64,000 nucleotides of DNA. It comes from Flammeovirgaceae bacterium (GTDB lineage Bacteria; Bacteroidota; Bacteroidia; Cytophagales; Cyclobacteriaceae). The DNA is taken from NCBI GenBank assembly GCA_021298355.1, contig JAJTEH010000001.1, positions 248,001 through 312,000 of the forward strand, written 5' to 3'. A model generated the notes under the pieces. It was not told the origin of the DNA, ran no database searches, and worked only from the letters and a program-made list of their open reading frames with translations. Each line of letters opens with the position of its first letter. Within the stretch, counting starts at the first letter, position 1. Shown in pieces: positions 27,624-36,269 of this stretch. The position numbers were made by a program, and so were the translations under genes.

Positions 27624-28265
27624 TTAAGGCGCAAGCCTAAGAATTTTCCAATCATTATCAGTTCTGGTGTATTCTATTCTGTCGTGCAGTCGATTTGGCC
27701 TTCCTTGCCAAAATTCTATGAGCAAAGGGCGAATAGCAAAACCTCCCCATTGTTGTGGCTTTGGTAATTTTTGTAAGCCGGCAAAACGTTCTTCTATTTT
27801 GGTTAATCTGTCTTCCAGAATAGATCGGCTAGCAATAGGCGTACTCTGTGGCGAAACCCATGCCCCAATTTGGCTTCCTACAGGGCGAGATTGAAAATAG
27901 GCAATAGATTTTTCCTCAGACACCTTTTCCGCTATTCCTTCTATGCGTACCTGCCTTTCTAATTCATGCCAGAAAAAAGTAACACTACAAACCGGATTTT
28001 GCGCCAAGTGTAATCCCTTTTTACTTTGGTAGTTAGTATAAAAAACAAAATCTCCGTTATCTATTTCTTTAAGTAAAACAATTCGCTGCGAGGGTCTGCC
28101 ATCGGCAGAAACTGTGGCTAAGCACATGGCATTAGGTTCGGGGAGGTTTGCTTGCATGGCCTCAGCAAACCACTTCTCAAATTGCTTTACAGGGTTTTGT
28201 AAAACACTCTTTTCATCTAAACTTGCCTTGGCATATTCCTTTCTTAAATTCTGTAAATTTTCCAT
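27624..28265 (-). CDS. pdxH: Pyridoxamine 5'-phosphate oxidase
   Basis: 213 residues. FMN split-barrel with the family segments PNAMCLATVSADGRPSQRIV, LKEIDNGDFVFYTNYQSKKG and, at the C-terminus, PLLIEFWQGRPNRLHDRIEY, including the FMN/PLP-binding RLHDR. It oxidises pyridoxine or pyridoxamine 5'-phosphate to pyridoxal 5'-phosphate with oxygen. It diverges from the YqgE gene across about 100 bases. Confidence 0.96.
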   Translation of the reverse strand: MENLQNLRKEYAKASLDEKSVLQNPVKQFEKWFAEAMQANLPEPNAMCLATVSADGRPSQRIVLLKEIDNGDFVFYTNYQSKKGLHLAQNPVCSVTFFWHELERQVRIEGIAEKVSEEKSIAYFQSRPVGSQIGAWVSPQSTPIASRSILEDRLTKIEERFAGLQKLPKPQQWGGFAIRPLLIEFWQGRPNRLHDRIEYTRTDNDWKILRLAP

Positions 28266-28366
28266 AAATAACTCAACTTAAACACCCGTAACTAATTTGG
28301 TTGTGAATTTACTGAGCATGCTGTATAATGCTAATGATATTGTTATAATTTGCGAGAGATTAATTT

Positions 28367-28945
28367 ATGAATTTTGATTTTTTTAAATATCGGAACAAGT
28401 TAACTCCGGAGAAGGGGCGATTGTTAATCTCTGAGCCATTTCTTAACGATCCTAATTTTGAGAGAACCGTAGTACTTATTTGCGAACATAATGATGACGG
28501 CACCTTTGGTTTTGTTTTAAATAAACCTGCCGAAGCAACGGTAAATCAAGTGCTTGAAACTTTAGCAAGTGAACAACCTGTTTTTTTCGGAGGACCAGTT
28601 CAACAAGATACATTACATTATCTACATCGAATACACACCTTACCAGAAGCTATACCAATTGCAGAAAGTGTGTATTGGGGAGGCGATTTCGACAAACTTC
28701 AAAGCGACATGCTTCTTGGTTTAATTAAAACAGAAGATATACGTTTCTTCTTGGGTTATAGTGGTTGGGCAGCAGGCCAATTAGAGGAAGAATTAAAGCA
28801 AGATAGCTGGATCGTGTCTTCATTTGTAGACGATGAGCTACTTTTTCAAACACCACCTTCCGAAATGTGGCGAAAAGCATTAAGTAACATGGGCGGCAGA
28901 TTTTCCGTCTATTCTAATTATCCAACAGACCCTACATTAAATTAG
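28367..28945 (+). CDS. YqgE/AlgH family protein
   Basis: 192 residues, normal length. KGRLLISEPFLNDPNFERTV near residues 17-36, GFVLNKPAEATVNQVL, VFFGGPVQQDTLHYLH and FLGYSGWAAGQLEEEL are the four conserved blocks of DUF179/AlgH. The structure is known for the family but the function is not. It is followed by the DUF349 gene after 37 bases, with a near-consensus -7 box (TATTTTTA, 28961-28968) between them. Confidence 0.93.
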   Translation: MNFDFFKYRNKLTPEKGRLLISEPFLNDPNFERTVVLICEHNDDGTFGFVLNKPAEATVNQVLETLASEQPVFFGGPVQQDTLHYLHRIHTLPEAIPIAESVYWGGDFDKLQSDMLLGLIKTEDIRFFLGYSGWAAGQLEEELKQDSWIVSSFVDDELLFQTPPSEMWRKALSNMGGRFSVYSNYPTDPTLN

Positions 28946-28982
28946 TTAACTCATTTTTTCTATTTTTACAGCCTATTTTATC

Positions 28983-30812
28983 ATGGAAGTGAACGAACAA
29001 GAAAACGGTACACCTGAAGCAATTTTGCAAAAAGGTGTTTTAACCAGCGAGACAGATCTGGCTGAGAAAGACGATGCATTAGTGCACGAAGAAGAAGAAG
29101 TTAAACCCGACTATATTCAGTTTTCAAAAAAGCAATTAGCGGAACTCGCAAAAGAATTAGCCAAGGACAATAATCCGATAAAAGCTGAGAATGTACTAAG
29201 AGAGATAAAACCTTATTTCGAAGACCTTTACGAGAAAAATAAATCTCAGGCTCTAGAAAAATTTATTGCTGAAGGAGGGTTGCCTGTAGATTTTGAATTT
29301 CGCGGAGATGAGTGGGATGCTGTTTTTGATGCAAATGCAAAACTAATACGCGATAGGAAAAACCAATTTATACGCCAGCAAGAAGAAGCTCGAAACGAAA
29401 ATCTTAAAAAGAAAGAAGGCATTTTAGAACAGATGCGCATCCTTTTAGATGCTCCAGGTTCAGGAAATCAATACGACAAATTTCAAGAATTACAAAAGCA
29501 ATGGAAGTCCGTAGGAACTGTTTCTGGAAATCATTCCAAAACGATATGGGCAAATTACCATGCTTTGGTAGATCGTTTTTACGATAATCAAAGCATATAC
29601 TTCGAATTAAAGGAGTTAGACAGGAAGAAAAACTTACAGGCGAAAAAAGAACTTATTACAAAAGCAAAACTACTCGCTCAGGTCGAATCTGTTAAAGAAG
29701 CAATAAAAGAGCTGAATGAACTCCATCATGAGTTTAAGCACATAGGCCCGGTTCCAAAAGAAGAAAAGGAAGCTATTTGGCAAGAATTTAAGAAAGCTTC
29801 GGATTCCGTTTACGAACGAAGAGATTCTTTCGTAAAAGAAATACAGCAACAATTGCAAACAAACCTTGATGCCAAAACAAAATTGGCCGAAAGTGTAGCT
29901 ACATATGCAACATTCTCAACAGATCGTATAAAAGAATGGAATACCAAAACAACGGAACTACTAGAACTACAAAAACAGTGGGAAAAAGTTGGTAGTATAC
30001 CCAGAAGCAAAGCAAAAGAGGTAAATAAAAAATTCTGGAGTTCCTTTAAATTGTTTTTCCAGAACAAAGCCACTTTCTTTAAAAAGCTAGACGAAGAACG
30101 ATCTATAAATTTAAAAGCTAAACAAGCCTTATTGGCCAAAGCCAAAGAATTAGTTGATGCTGAAGATATCGACAAAGCTATAAAAGAAGTTAAATCGTTA
30201 CAGGCCATGTGGAAAGAAACAGGCCCTGTACCTGAAAAAGTTAGAGAAAAGATATTTAAAGAATTTAAAGAACACTGTGACGCTGTATTTACAAAAAAGC
30301 GAGGTCAACAATCTAAGCATGCCGAAGATCAGCAAGAGAATTTTATAAAGAAGCAAGACATTTGCAATCAATTAGAAGTATACGCAGCCGAAGGAAAAGC
30401 CAACGTAGAAGATTTAGACAAACTGCAAGAAAGTTTTAACGCAATTGGTTTTGTACCACGCGATAAAGTGCAAAGCATAAGAGATCGTTTTCACCAGGCA
30501 TTGCAAACATATGTTAATTCTATACCAAATCTTGGTGATACAGAGCGCGGGCAATTAAGTTTAAAAGCTGAGTTTTCTGATGTTAAGAATGATCCGAATG
30601 CCGATAAGAAACTACAGCAGAAAGAGTTACAAATAAGAAAGAAAATCAGTAAAGCAGAGAATGATGTAGCCTTATTGCGAAACAACCTTGAGTTTTTTGC
30701 CAAATCTAAAAATGCCGGATCTTTACGTGAAGACGTGAACAAACAAATAGCGAAAGCCGAAGCAGAGTTACGAGAGTTAAAAAATCAATTAAAATTAATC
30801 AGGTCTTTATAG
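28983..30812 (+). CDS. DUF349 repeat coiled-coil protein
   Basis: 609 residues. Acidic N-terminus (about 1-50), then five tandem DUF349 units between about 135 and 525. Each is a helical hairpin with a W-K-x-x-G-x-V/I-P pattern, for example QKQWKSVGTVSGNHSKTIW, HHEFKHIGPVPKEEKEAIW, QKQWEKVGSIPRSKAKEV and QAMWKETGPVPEKVREKI. The C-terminal 60 residues form a coiled coil. There is no signal peptide, so it is cytosolic. The family is common in Bacteroidota and its role is not established. Confidence 0.88.
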   Translation: MEVNEQENGTPEAILQKGVLTSETDLAEKDDALVHEEEEVKPDYIQFSKKQLAELAKELAKDNNPIKAENVLREIKPYFEDLYEKNKSQALEKFIAEGGLPVDFEFRGDEWDAVFDANAKLIRDRKNQFIRQQEEARNENLKKKEGILEQMRILLDAPGSGNQYDKFQELQKQWKSVGTVSGNHSKTIWANYHALVDRFYDNQSIYFELKELDRKKNLQAKKELITKAKLLAQVESVKEAIKELNELHHEFKHIGPVPKEEKEAIWQEFKKASDSVYERRDSFVKEIQQQLQTNLDAKTKLAESVATYATFSTDRIKEWNTKTTELLELQKQWEKVGSIPRSKAKEVNKKFWSSFKLFFQNKATFFKKLDEERSINLKAKQALLAKAKELVDAEDIDKAIKEVKSLQAMWKETGPVPEKVREKIFKEFKEHCDAVFTKKRGQQSKHAEDQQENFIKKQDICNQLEVYAAEGKANVEDLDKLQESFNAIGFVPRDKVQSIRDRFHQALQTYVNSIPNLGDTERGQLSLKAEFSDVKNDPNADKKLQQKELQIRKKISKAENDVALLRNNLEFFAKSKNAGSLREDVNKQIAKAEAELRELKNQLKLIRSL

Positions 30813-30820
30813 AGAATTAT

Positions 30821-30850
30821 TTGCAAATATCAGAAGCATAGCTATTTTTG
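30821..30850 (+). promoter_or_regulatory. tRNA-Thr promoter (TTG-N19-TATTTTTG)
   Basis: TTG at 30821-30823 and a perfect TAnnTTTG box at 30843-30850 with 19 bases between, ending 22 bases before the mature tRNA. Confidence 0.75.
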
Positions 30851-30872
30851 CACCTCTATTTTAAATAGCAAA

Positions 30873-30945
<73 letters not shown>

Positions 30946-30954
30946 CACAAAATC

Positions 30955-30989
30955 AAGCAGTTACAAACTTTGTAACTGCTTTTTTATTT
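30955..30989 (+). terminator. tRNA-Thr terminator
   Basis: AGCAGTTAC/GTAACTGCT stem (extendable to 12 pairs) followed by TTTTTATTT. Confidence 0.92.
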
Positions 30990-31060
30990 ACTAGCGAAGT
31001 AAATTCAAAATTTAAATTCCAAGTTTTCAAGTTTCGCTAAGCAGTATAAATACGTAAAAA

Positions 31061-31088
31061 TTGGTCGTAAAAAGATATTTTATCTTTC
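31061..31088 (+). promoter_or_regulatory. Candidate histidine-kinase promoter (TTG-N17-TATCTTTC)
   Basis: TTG at 31061-31063 and a 7-of-8 match to TAnnTTTG at 31081-31088, leaving a leader of about 60 bases before the ATG at 31153. Confidence 0.45.
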
Positions 31089-31152
31089 GTCATTTACTTC
31101 TAATTCTACAATTGATAAACCTTGCGTTGTTCAAGTCAACAGAAAAAAGTAA

Positions 31153-32592
31153 ATGAATAAACTAAACAAACTGCTTTTTAATAAAAAATTTCCTTCCCGA
31201 AGTCAGGAAGAGAAATTCCAAAGTTTGTTAAACACCCTTAATGGGTGCGAAGAGTTTATTCTAAACGAGGAGGGTTACATTATCAGTACCAATCTGGAGA
31301 GTGTAAACATCACCGGGTACGAAGAGTGGGAGTTAATTGGCAAACATGTTTCAATATTGTATGTCGAAAAGGATATTCTAGAAAACAAACCAGGGAAAGA
31401 TTTAGCAGAAGCAGCAAAATTTGGGTTGGTTCAGTTTTCCGGATTTAAACAAAAGAAAAGAAGTCAACCTTTCTGGGCTAAAGTTAAGATTAACCTATTA
31501 CATGATAATGAATGCGTAGCCTATAGGATGGTTTTACATGATGCTACCTCTCAGGCCATGTACTCCATAAGTATGCGAAGCATTAAGGATGAATATCTGC
31601 AAGTTTTTAACAATCCATATTTTGGAATTTTTAAATTTAAATCGAACACATTTGATTTAATTGTACTTAACCAAAAAGCAACAGAATTACTTAAAGGAAT
31701 ACCCAACATTTCGTTACGAACAATTTTCGAAGATGAACTGCAATGGTCAATATTTTATGACGCATTAGTGGCTGAAGGAAAGGTTAACGATTTTGAATTT
31801 AGTGTTCGGGGAAATCCATCGAAAACATATACCATAAGTTGTAAAGAGTTTAAAAACCAGGGTGTAATTGAAGGCGTATTGCAAGATGTTTCGCATCAAA
31901 AAAACTCTTTAAAAAAACTGCAAGATCTCAACAATGAATTAGATACTTTTTTATACCGTTCTTCGCACGACTTGAGAGCACCCCTTACTTCTATTTTGGG
32001 TTTATCAGAATTAATTCGGGTGGAGAACAACATAGATGAAATAAAAAGCTATAACGATAAAATTAAAGAAAGAATTAAAGGAATGGATTCCTTGCTAAGG
32101 GGTTTAAGTATTGTGGCCTTTAATAATGCAACACCACTTCGCACAGAGAAAAAAGTACTAACCGAATTTCTTTTCGAGATAGCAGAAAAATATAAACGAA
32201 GATACGAAGGAGTGGTATTAACTTGTAAAAGTTATCTTGAAAATGAATTTGTAAATACCGATTACGACCGCTTTGCAATTGTAATAGAGAATATTTTAGA
32301 TAATGCATTTAAATTCTCTAAAGAATTTACTGAAAATGCCACTATACAAATTGAATTAACTGAAGGCGATTCATCTGTTAAAATAGATGTGAAAGATAAT
32401 GGGCCTGGTATTGCACAGTATAATTTAGCTAACGTATTCGATCTATTTTTTAAAGCAACTTATAATAACAATGGAAGCGGATTAGGTTTATTCTTGGTAA
32501 AATCTGTAATGGACAGATTGCAGGGGGTAGTAGAAATATATTCCGAAATAAACAAAGGAACAACTGTTATTCTTGAACTTCCAAAAGAATAG
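31153..32592 (+). CDS. Soluble PAS-domain sensor histidine kinase
   Basis: 479 residues. A PAS domain (about 25-135, with GYIISTNLESVNITGYEEWE), a second PAS-like region (about 145-250), the HisKA helix with phospho-acceptor H272 in RSSHDLRAPLTS, and the HATPase domain with N box ENILDNAF (about 379-386), G1 box DNGPG (415-419) and G2 box GSGLGL (441-446). No membrane segment or receiver domain, so it senses a cytosolic signal. No response-regulator gene is adjacent. It converges with the LuxR-type gene after a 12-base gap, making the downstream pair of regulators possible but unproven partners. Confidence 0.92.
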   Translation: MNKLNKLLFNKKFPSRSQEEKFQSLLNTLNGCEEFILNEEGYIISTNLESVNITGYEEWELIGKHVSILYVEKDILENKPGKDLAEAAKFGLVQFSGFKQKKRSQPFWAKVKINLLHDNECVAYRMVLHDATSQAMYSISMRSIKDEYLQVFNNPYFGIFKFKSNTFDLIVLNQKATELLKGIPNISLRTIFEDELQWSIFYDALVAEGKVNDFEFSVRGNPSKTYTISCKEFKNQGVIEGVLQDVSHQKNSLKKLQDLNNELDTFLYRSSHDLRAPLTSILGLSELIRVENNIDEIKSYNDKIKERIKGMDSLLRGLSIVAFNNATPLRTEKKVLTEFLFEIAEKYKRRYEGVVLTCKSYLENEFVNTDYDRFAIVIENILDNAFKFSKEFTENATIQIELTEGDSSVKIDVKDNGPGIAQYNLANVFDLFFKATYNNNGSGLGLFLVKSVMDRLQGVVEIYSEINKGTTVILELPKE

Positions 32593-32604
32593 TTTTTCTT
32601 ACTA

Positions 32605-33462
32605 TTAGGTATAAGTTTCAGATTTCAGATTATTCAGAAACGCAATAAAATCTTCATCACGGTTTAAATGAAGTTTTTTCTTTAAACGCGATCGCGTTAC
32701 TTTTACACTTTCTGGGGAAATTCCAAGTACTGAGGCGATTTCTTTTAACGATAAGTTTAACTTAGAAAGTGCACATATCTTTAATTCTTGTTGGGTAATT
32801 TCTGGATACGTTTTTTTTAATGAATCGAAGAAGGGGCCGTTAGAGTTTTCGAAATAATTCTTGAAATTCATCCAGTCTTTTTCCTGATTTGTTAAGGATT
32901 GAACACATTGTAAGATTGAGTTTACCTTACTGTGGTATTCCTGCGGTAAAGTGGTTTTAAGGTTAGCCAAACTTTGCACTATATTTTCCAATACATTACT
33001 TCGATGAACAACATTTAATGTGTAATTAATAAATTCATTTTGGCGATTCTCTATTTCTTTAGTTAGTTGATGATGACTGAGTTCTCTGTTTTTAAGTTCT
33101 TTCTCAATCAGGTAATGTGTTTTTCTACTAACTTCATTTTCCTTTTTAAGCCTTACGAAATACATATACGCTACCACGAAGGCAAAGGCTACCATACAAC
33201 AAATAAACATGAATATCCATTGGATAATTCCTTCGCTTCCATACGCATTAGAAATAGAAATGATAAAATCAGATTTTGAATAACTATTTAAGTTTAATTG
33301 ATCTTCATTCTTTGGTTGTTGCGTATCGGCACAAAAGGATACTGTGTAAATGCTATTTTTTAATTCACGAAAACCTGCTGAAAGATGCATTTCAAATAAT
33401 TCGCTACTCATGCAAAAAAGTATTAGGAAAAACCCCGTAGACTTACAAATAAGAGCGTGCAT
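32605..33462 (-). CDS. Membrane-anchored LuxR-type regulator, short form without TPR domain
   Basis: 285 residues. A hydrophobic N-terminus (about 8-22), a short extracytoplasmic part, a membrane segment (IIQWIFMFICCMVAFAFVVA, about 79-98), a coiled coil (about 105-160) and a C-terminal LuxR-type helix-turn-helix: PEITQQELKICALSKLNLSL then KEIASVLGISPESVKVTRSRL cut as KEIASVLGISPESVKVTR. The layout and C-terminal half match the 600-residue protein encoded just upstream, but the TPR sensor is missing. DNA-binding by a membrane-held HTH is inference from the fold. It may be a shortened duplicate; the frame is intact, so it is not called a pseudogene. Confidence 0.8.
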   Translation of the reverse strand: MHALICKSTGFFLILFCMSSELFEMHLSAGFRELKNSIYTVSFCADTQQPKNEDQLNLNSYSKSDFIISISNAYGSEGIIQWIFMFICCMVAFAFVVAYMYFVRLKKENEVSRKTHYLIEKELKNRELSHHQLTKEIENRQNEFINYTLNVVHRSNVLENIVQSLANLKTTLPQEYHSKVNSILQCVQSLTNQEKDWMNFKNYFENSNGPFFDSLKKTYPEITQQELKICALSKLNLSLKEIASVLGISPESVKVTRSRLKKKLHLNRDEDFIAFLNNLKSETYT

Positions 33463-33553
33463 ATTAATGGCGAATTACGTTCATCCTTTATGGATAAAAA
33501 CAAAGCTAAAACATACTCGCCTTATAAAATTCTACTTAACATTCTATTTGAGT

Positions 33554-35356
33554 TTAATTTGGTTCAGATATAAACTCATTTAACTTTTTTCTAAGATCGT
33601 CATCAGCCGAAAGATCAAGTTTCTTTTTCAATCTGTTTTTAGCAATCTTGATGCTTTCTGGTTCAACATCAAGAATGGCAGCTGCTTGTTTATTGTCTAA
33701 TCCTAAAATAGTAAGTGCCGCAATACGATTGTCTGTAATTGTAAGTTTTGGATATTGTTTGTTAAGCCTTAAAAAGAAATCGCTATGTATACTTTCAAAA
33801 TAGTTTCGGAAATTATCCCAATCCTTATCATTTCCTAGCGATGATCGAATTGCACTTATCAAATTAGTAATCGATTTTTCTTTTTCTGATTCAGTTAAAC
33901 TATTAAGGTTGCGAAGTTCTTGAGCAATAGCCACCAAAAGTTCCTTTTTATTAATTAGTTGTAAGCTATAACTAACCAGGTCTTGCTTTTTTTGATTAAA
34001 CTCTTTTGAAAGCATACTATATTCCAATTCAAAGGCCTCATTCTTTTGTTGAAATAAGTTTCTTGTATTTTCTTCTTGAATTTTATATCGCTTAAGCTTT
34101 TTCCTGATCAATAATAAAATTAAAATTCCGATAATGATGCAAAAAGCAAATAGCAAGATTAGCGCTCTGTTTTGCCATTTTACCTTTTCGTTTTCTTTTG
34201 TTTGCAATATGAGTTCCTTTTCAGATGTATCAAATTCGTGTAACTCAAGCAGTTCGTTTAACTTTGTTTTGTTAGTGTGTGCAAGAATGGAGTCGTTTTG
34301 TATTTGAAATTCTTTTAGAAAATCGTAAGCCTTTTTATAATTTCCTTTAGCTGCATTTATTTCTGAAAGAAGCGCGTAAGCGTCTCTTATTTTACTGTTG
34401 TGTTTTTTATCATCATGAAAGCTAGATATTGTTTTTAAAAAATATTGCTCAGCATTAAAAACATCTCCGGCTTTTTGATAGATCTTTCCAAATTGAAAAT
34501 AGACACTGTATTGGTTGTATTGTGTTTCTGAGTTTTCAGTATAATTCAGCCATTTTTGGCAGTAATATAGTGCACTATCAACTTGGTTTTTGCTTAAGTA
34601 AGCTTGGCTTAAACCTGTGTAGGCTGTATCTAAATTTCTTCTTGTTTTTAAAAAGTGCGATAAACTAATTTTGTAGTGATAAATGGCGGAATCTGTTTGG
34701 CTAAGTTTAAGAAATGCACCGGCCATGTTGATGTGGATCATGCCCACTTGATTGCTATCTTGAGCGAAAGATGAAGCTGTTTTAAAATAGCGTATTGCTG
34801 TTTCGTAATCTTCGCTATTAAAATAGGCTATACCTAGTTTGTTTTGAACGTTATATTCAACTTGTGAATTTGTGTTTAATTCAATCAATCTTTTTGCTTC
34901 TAATATGGAAGTTAAGGCAAGATTACTTTTTCCGATTCTGTTTTGCGAGGTGGATAGTTGTAATAAACACATGGCCAGAAATTCATTGCTTTTATGTTGC
35001 CTGGCAAAGTATACTGCCTTTTCGTTTTCCTGGTTGGCCAGCACAAAACTTGTTGGTTCTTTTTCAACTAAGATTTTAGCTTTTGCTAAGTGTATTTCAG
35101 CTTTAACAGAATCTGACGTTGTGTTTTTTAAAGCTTGCGAATAATATAAAATACTCGAATCCCGATTTATTGAGGAATAAACTCTACCTAGCGAATAGGC
35201 TGCTTGCAATTTTGATTTAGATGAGCCATTTCGAAAAACATCTTTTAAACTATCAATTGCATTATGTTGACCTAATAGAATATTCTGTTGGAGTAATATT
35301 AAGGCCAATACAATTAAATATCGATTTAGTACACGTTTTAATCTACATGTATTCAT
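33554..35356 (-). CDS. TPR-containing membrane-anchored LuxR-type regulator
   Basis: 600 residues. Signal peptide (LIVLALILLQQNILLGQ), a periplasmic stack of TPR units (about 40-365, e.g. NKLGIAYFNSEDYETAIRYF and YFQFGKIYQKAGDVFNAEQY), a membrane segment (ALILLFAFCIIIGILILLLI), a coiled coil, and a cytosolic LuxR-type HTH (ITDNRIAALTILGLDNKQAA then ILDVEPESIKIAKNRLKKKL). The family senses with TPRs outside and binds DNA inside in one chain. It precedes the short paralogue by 91 bases on the same strand. Confidence 0.85.
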   Translation of the reverse strand: MNTCRLKRVLNRYLIVLALILLQQNILLGQHNAIDSLKDVFRNGSSKSKLQAAYSLGRVYSSINRDSSILYYSQALKNTTSDSVKAEIHLAKAKILVEKEPTSFVLANQENEKAVYFARQHKSNEFLAMCLLQLSTSQNRIGKSNLALTSILEAKRLIELNTNSQVEYNVQNKLGIAYFNSEDYETAIRYFKTASSFAQDSNQVGMIHINMAGAFLKLSQTDSAIYHYKISLSHFLKTRRNLDTAYTGLSQAYLSKNQVDSALYYCQKWLNYTENSETQYNQYSVYFQFGKIYQKAGDVFNAEQYFLKTISSFHDDKKHNSKIRDAYALLSEINAAKGNYKKAYDFLKEFQIQNDSILAHTNKTKLNELLELHEFDTSEKELILQTKENEKVKWQNRALILLFAFCIIIGILILLLIRKKLKRYKIQEENTRNLFQQKNEAFELEYSMLSKEFNQKKQDLVSYSLQLINKKELLVAIAQELRNLNSLTESEKEKSITNLISAIRSSLGNDKDWDNFRNYFESIHSDFFLRLNKQYPKLTITDNRIAALTILGLDNKQAAAILDVEPESIKIAKNRLKKKLDLSADDDLRKKLNEFISEPN

Positions 35357-35889
35357 TGCCTACAGACATTTTTTTGTCAAGTAATTATTTTCCCTTTTTG
35401 GGGTAACAATTTCTTGTTAGAATAAAATTAACATAAAAACTATTCAAAATTATAACTAATTGATTCTATAAAGTTATTTTCTAATGGATTGCTAACGTTT
35501 TGCTAATGCTTATGCTAACGTTTTGATAACCTATTTATTTTGGTCTAGCTCTTTTGTGTGGCAATCTTTCTTTAAATCTATTTATGCCCATTCAATCTGC
35601 CACATTCGTATTATTACTTTGGAGTAATATTTTATACTTAGAAATAATATTCTGTACATCAAGTTATAAAAAAGACACTTCTTTCTACACGTACAAATCA
35701 TCAGTAATTACGATAGCAAAGAAATTGCGTTTACTCTTACAGGTACTCGTAAAATCCTATACTTTTTTGTTTGCGCTACCGATTTTATCATCAACAAAAA
35801 AACTTAATCATTATACAAGTTTTTCAACCTAGACCTTAGTAAAGTAAAAAGCTAATCGAACAATACTTTTAACCTAAACCATCTTTTTT
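35357..35889. other. 533-base non-coding region
   Basis: No convincing gene. An open frame at 35554-35832 (GTG start, rich in Leu/Tyr/Ser) has no family-like pattern. The stretch is very AT-rich and contains a CCC-TTTTT-GGG hairpin near 35391-35402 and the direct repeat listed separately. It lies between divergently transcribed genes, so it holds both promoters. Confidence 0.7.
35491..35525. repeat. Direct repeat GCTAACGTTTTG, two copies 23 bases apart
   Basis: Exact 12-base copies at 35491-35502 and 35514-35525; the bases between include a half-copy (GCTAATGC). A spacing of about two helical turns suits a regulator dimer. It lies about 135 bases upstream of the TPR-LuxR gene and 365 bases upstream of the small envelope protein gene. 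Confidence 0.6.
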
Positions 35890-36126
35890 ATGAAAAGAAT
35901 ATACACTTCAAACACAGCACTGAATATTGTTGCTATTTTTTGTCTGGTTAGTATTTGTCAATCTTGCAAGTTTATTTATCACTGTCCTACGTACGAGGCG
36001 CACTACGACTACCATTTACAATCTGTAGCAAAACGAAAGAATACGGTAATCAAATCAGCTGATTTGCGAAAGAAAAATACCAAGTCAAAAAAAAGCTCTG
36101 GGAGAGCTGAGTTTGCCAGCAATTAG
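35890..36126 (+). CDS. Small putative envelope lipoprotein
   Basis: 78 residues. A hydrophobic N-terminus (NIVAIFCLVSICQSC) resembles a lipoprotein signal with the lipidated Cys at about residue 26, although the residues before it are not a perfect lipobox. The rest is basic and ends in a Lys/Ser tail (KKNTKSKKSSGRAEFASN). It follows the long non-coding region and is likely monocistronic. I do not recognise a family. Confidence 0.6.
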   Translation: MKRIYTSNTALNIVAIFCLVSICQSCKFIYHCPTYEAHYDYHLQSVAKRKNTVIKSADLRKKNTKSKKSSGRAEFASN

Positions 36127-36212
36127 AATTCTAAGGTAAGAACAGACAATTGTTACTGTTAAGATTATTTAACAGAAATAAACCATTTGTCAGCAGTAAT
36201 TTTACGTTCACA

Positions 36213-36245
36213 TAAGCATTTATAATGTAGCGATATTAATGCTTA
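36213..36245 (+). promoter_or_regulatory. Inverted repeat upstream of the PIG-L gene
   Basis: TAAGCATT (36213-36220) with AATGCTTA (36238-36245), 17-base spacer, ending 24 bases before the ATG at 36270. A second small hairpin CTGTTAA/TTAACAG lies at 36156-36175. Neither has a T tail; both could be operators. Confidence 0.35.
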
Positions 36246-36269
36246 CATTCCTCAATTAAAACGTAAACC

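Noticed and set aside
32605..33462. Short LuxR-type gene as a pseudogene
   Set aside because: The frame is intact with membrane helix and HTH complete; absence of TPRs alone does not show decay.
35554..35832. Open frame of 92 codons with a GTG start in the long non-coding region
   Set aside because: Composition is low-complexity Leu/Ser/Tyr, no family pattern, no start signal, and it lies in an AT-rich stretch where such frames arise by chance.
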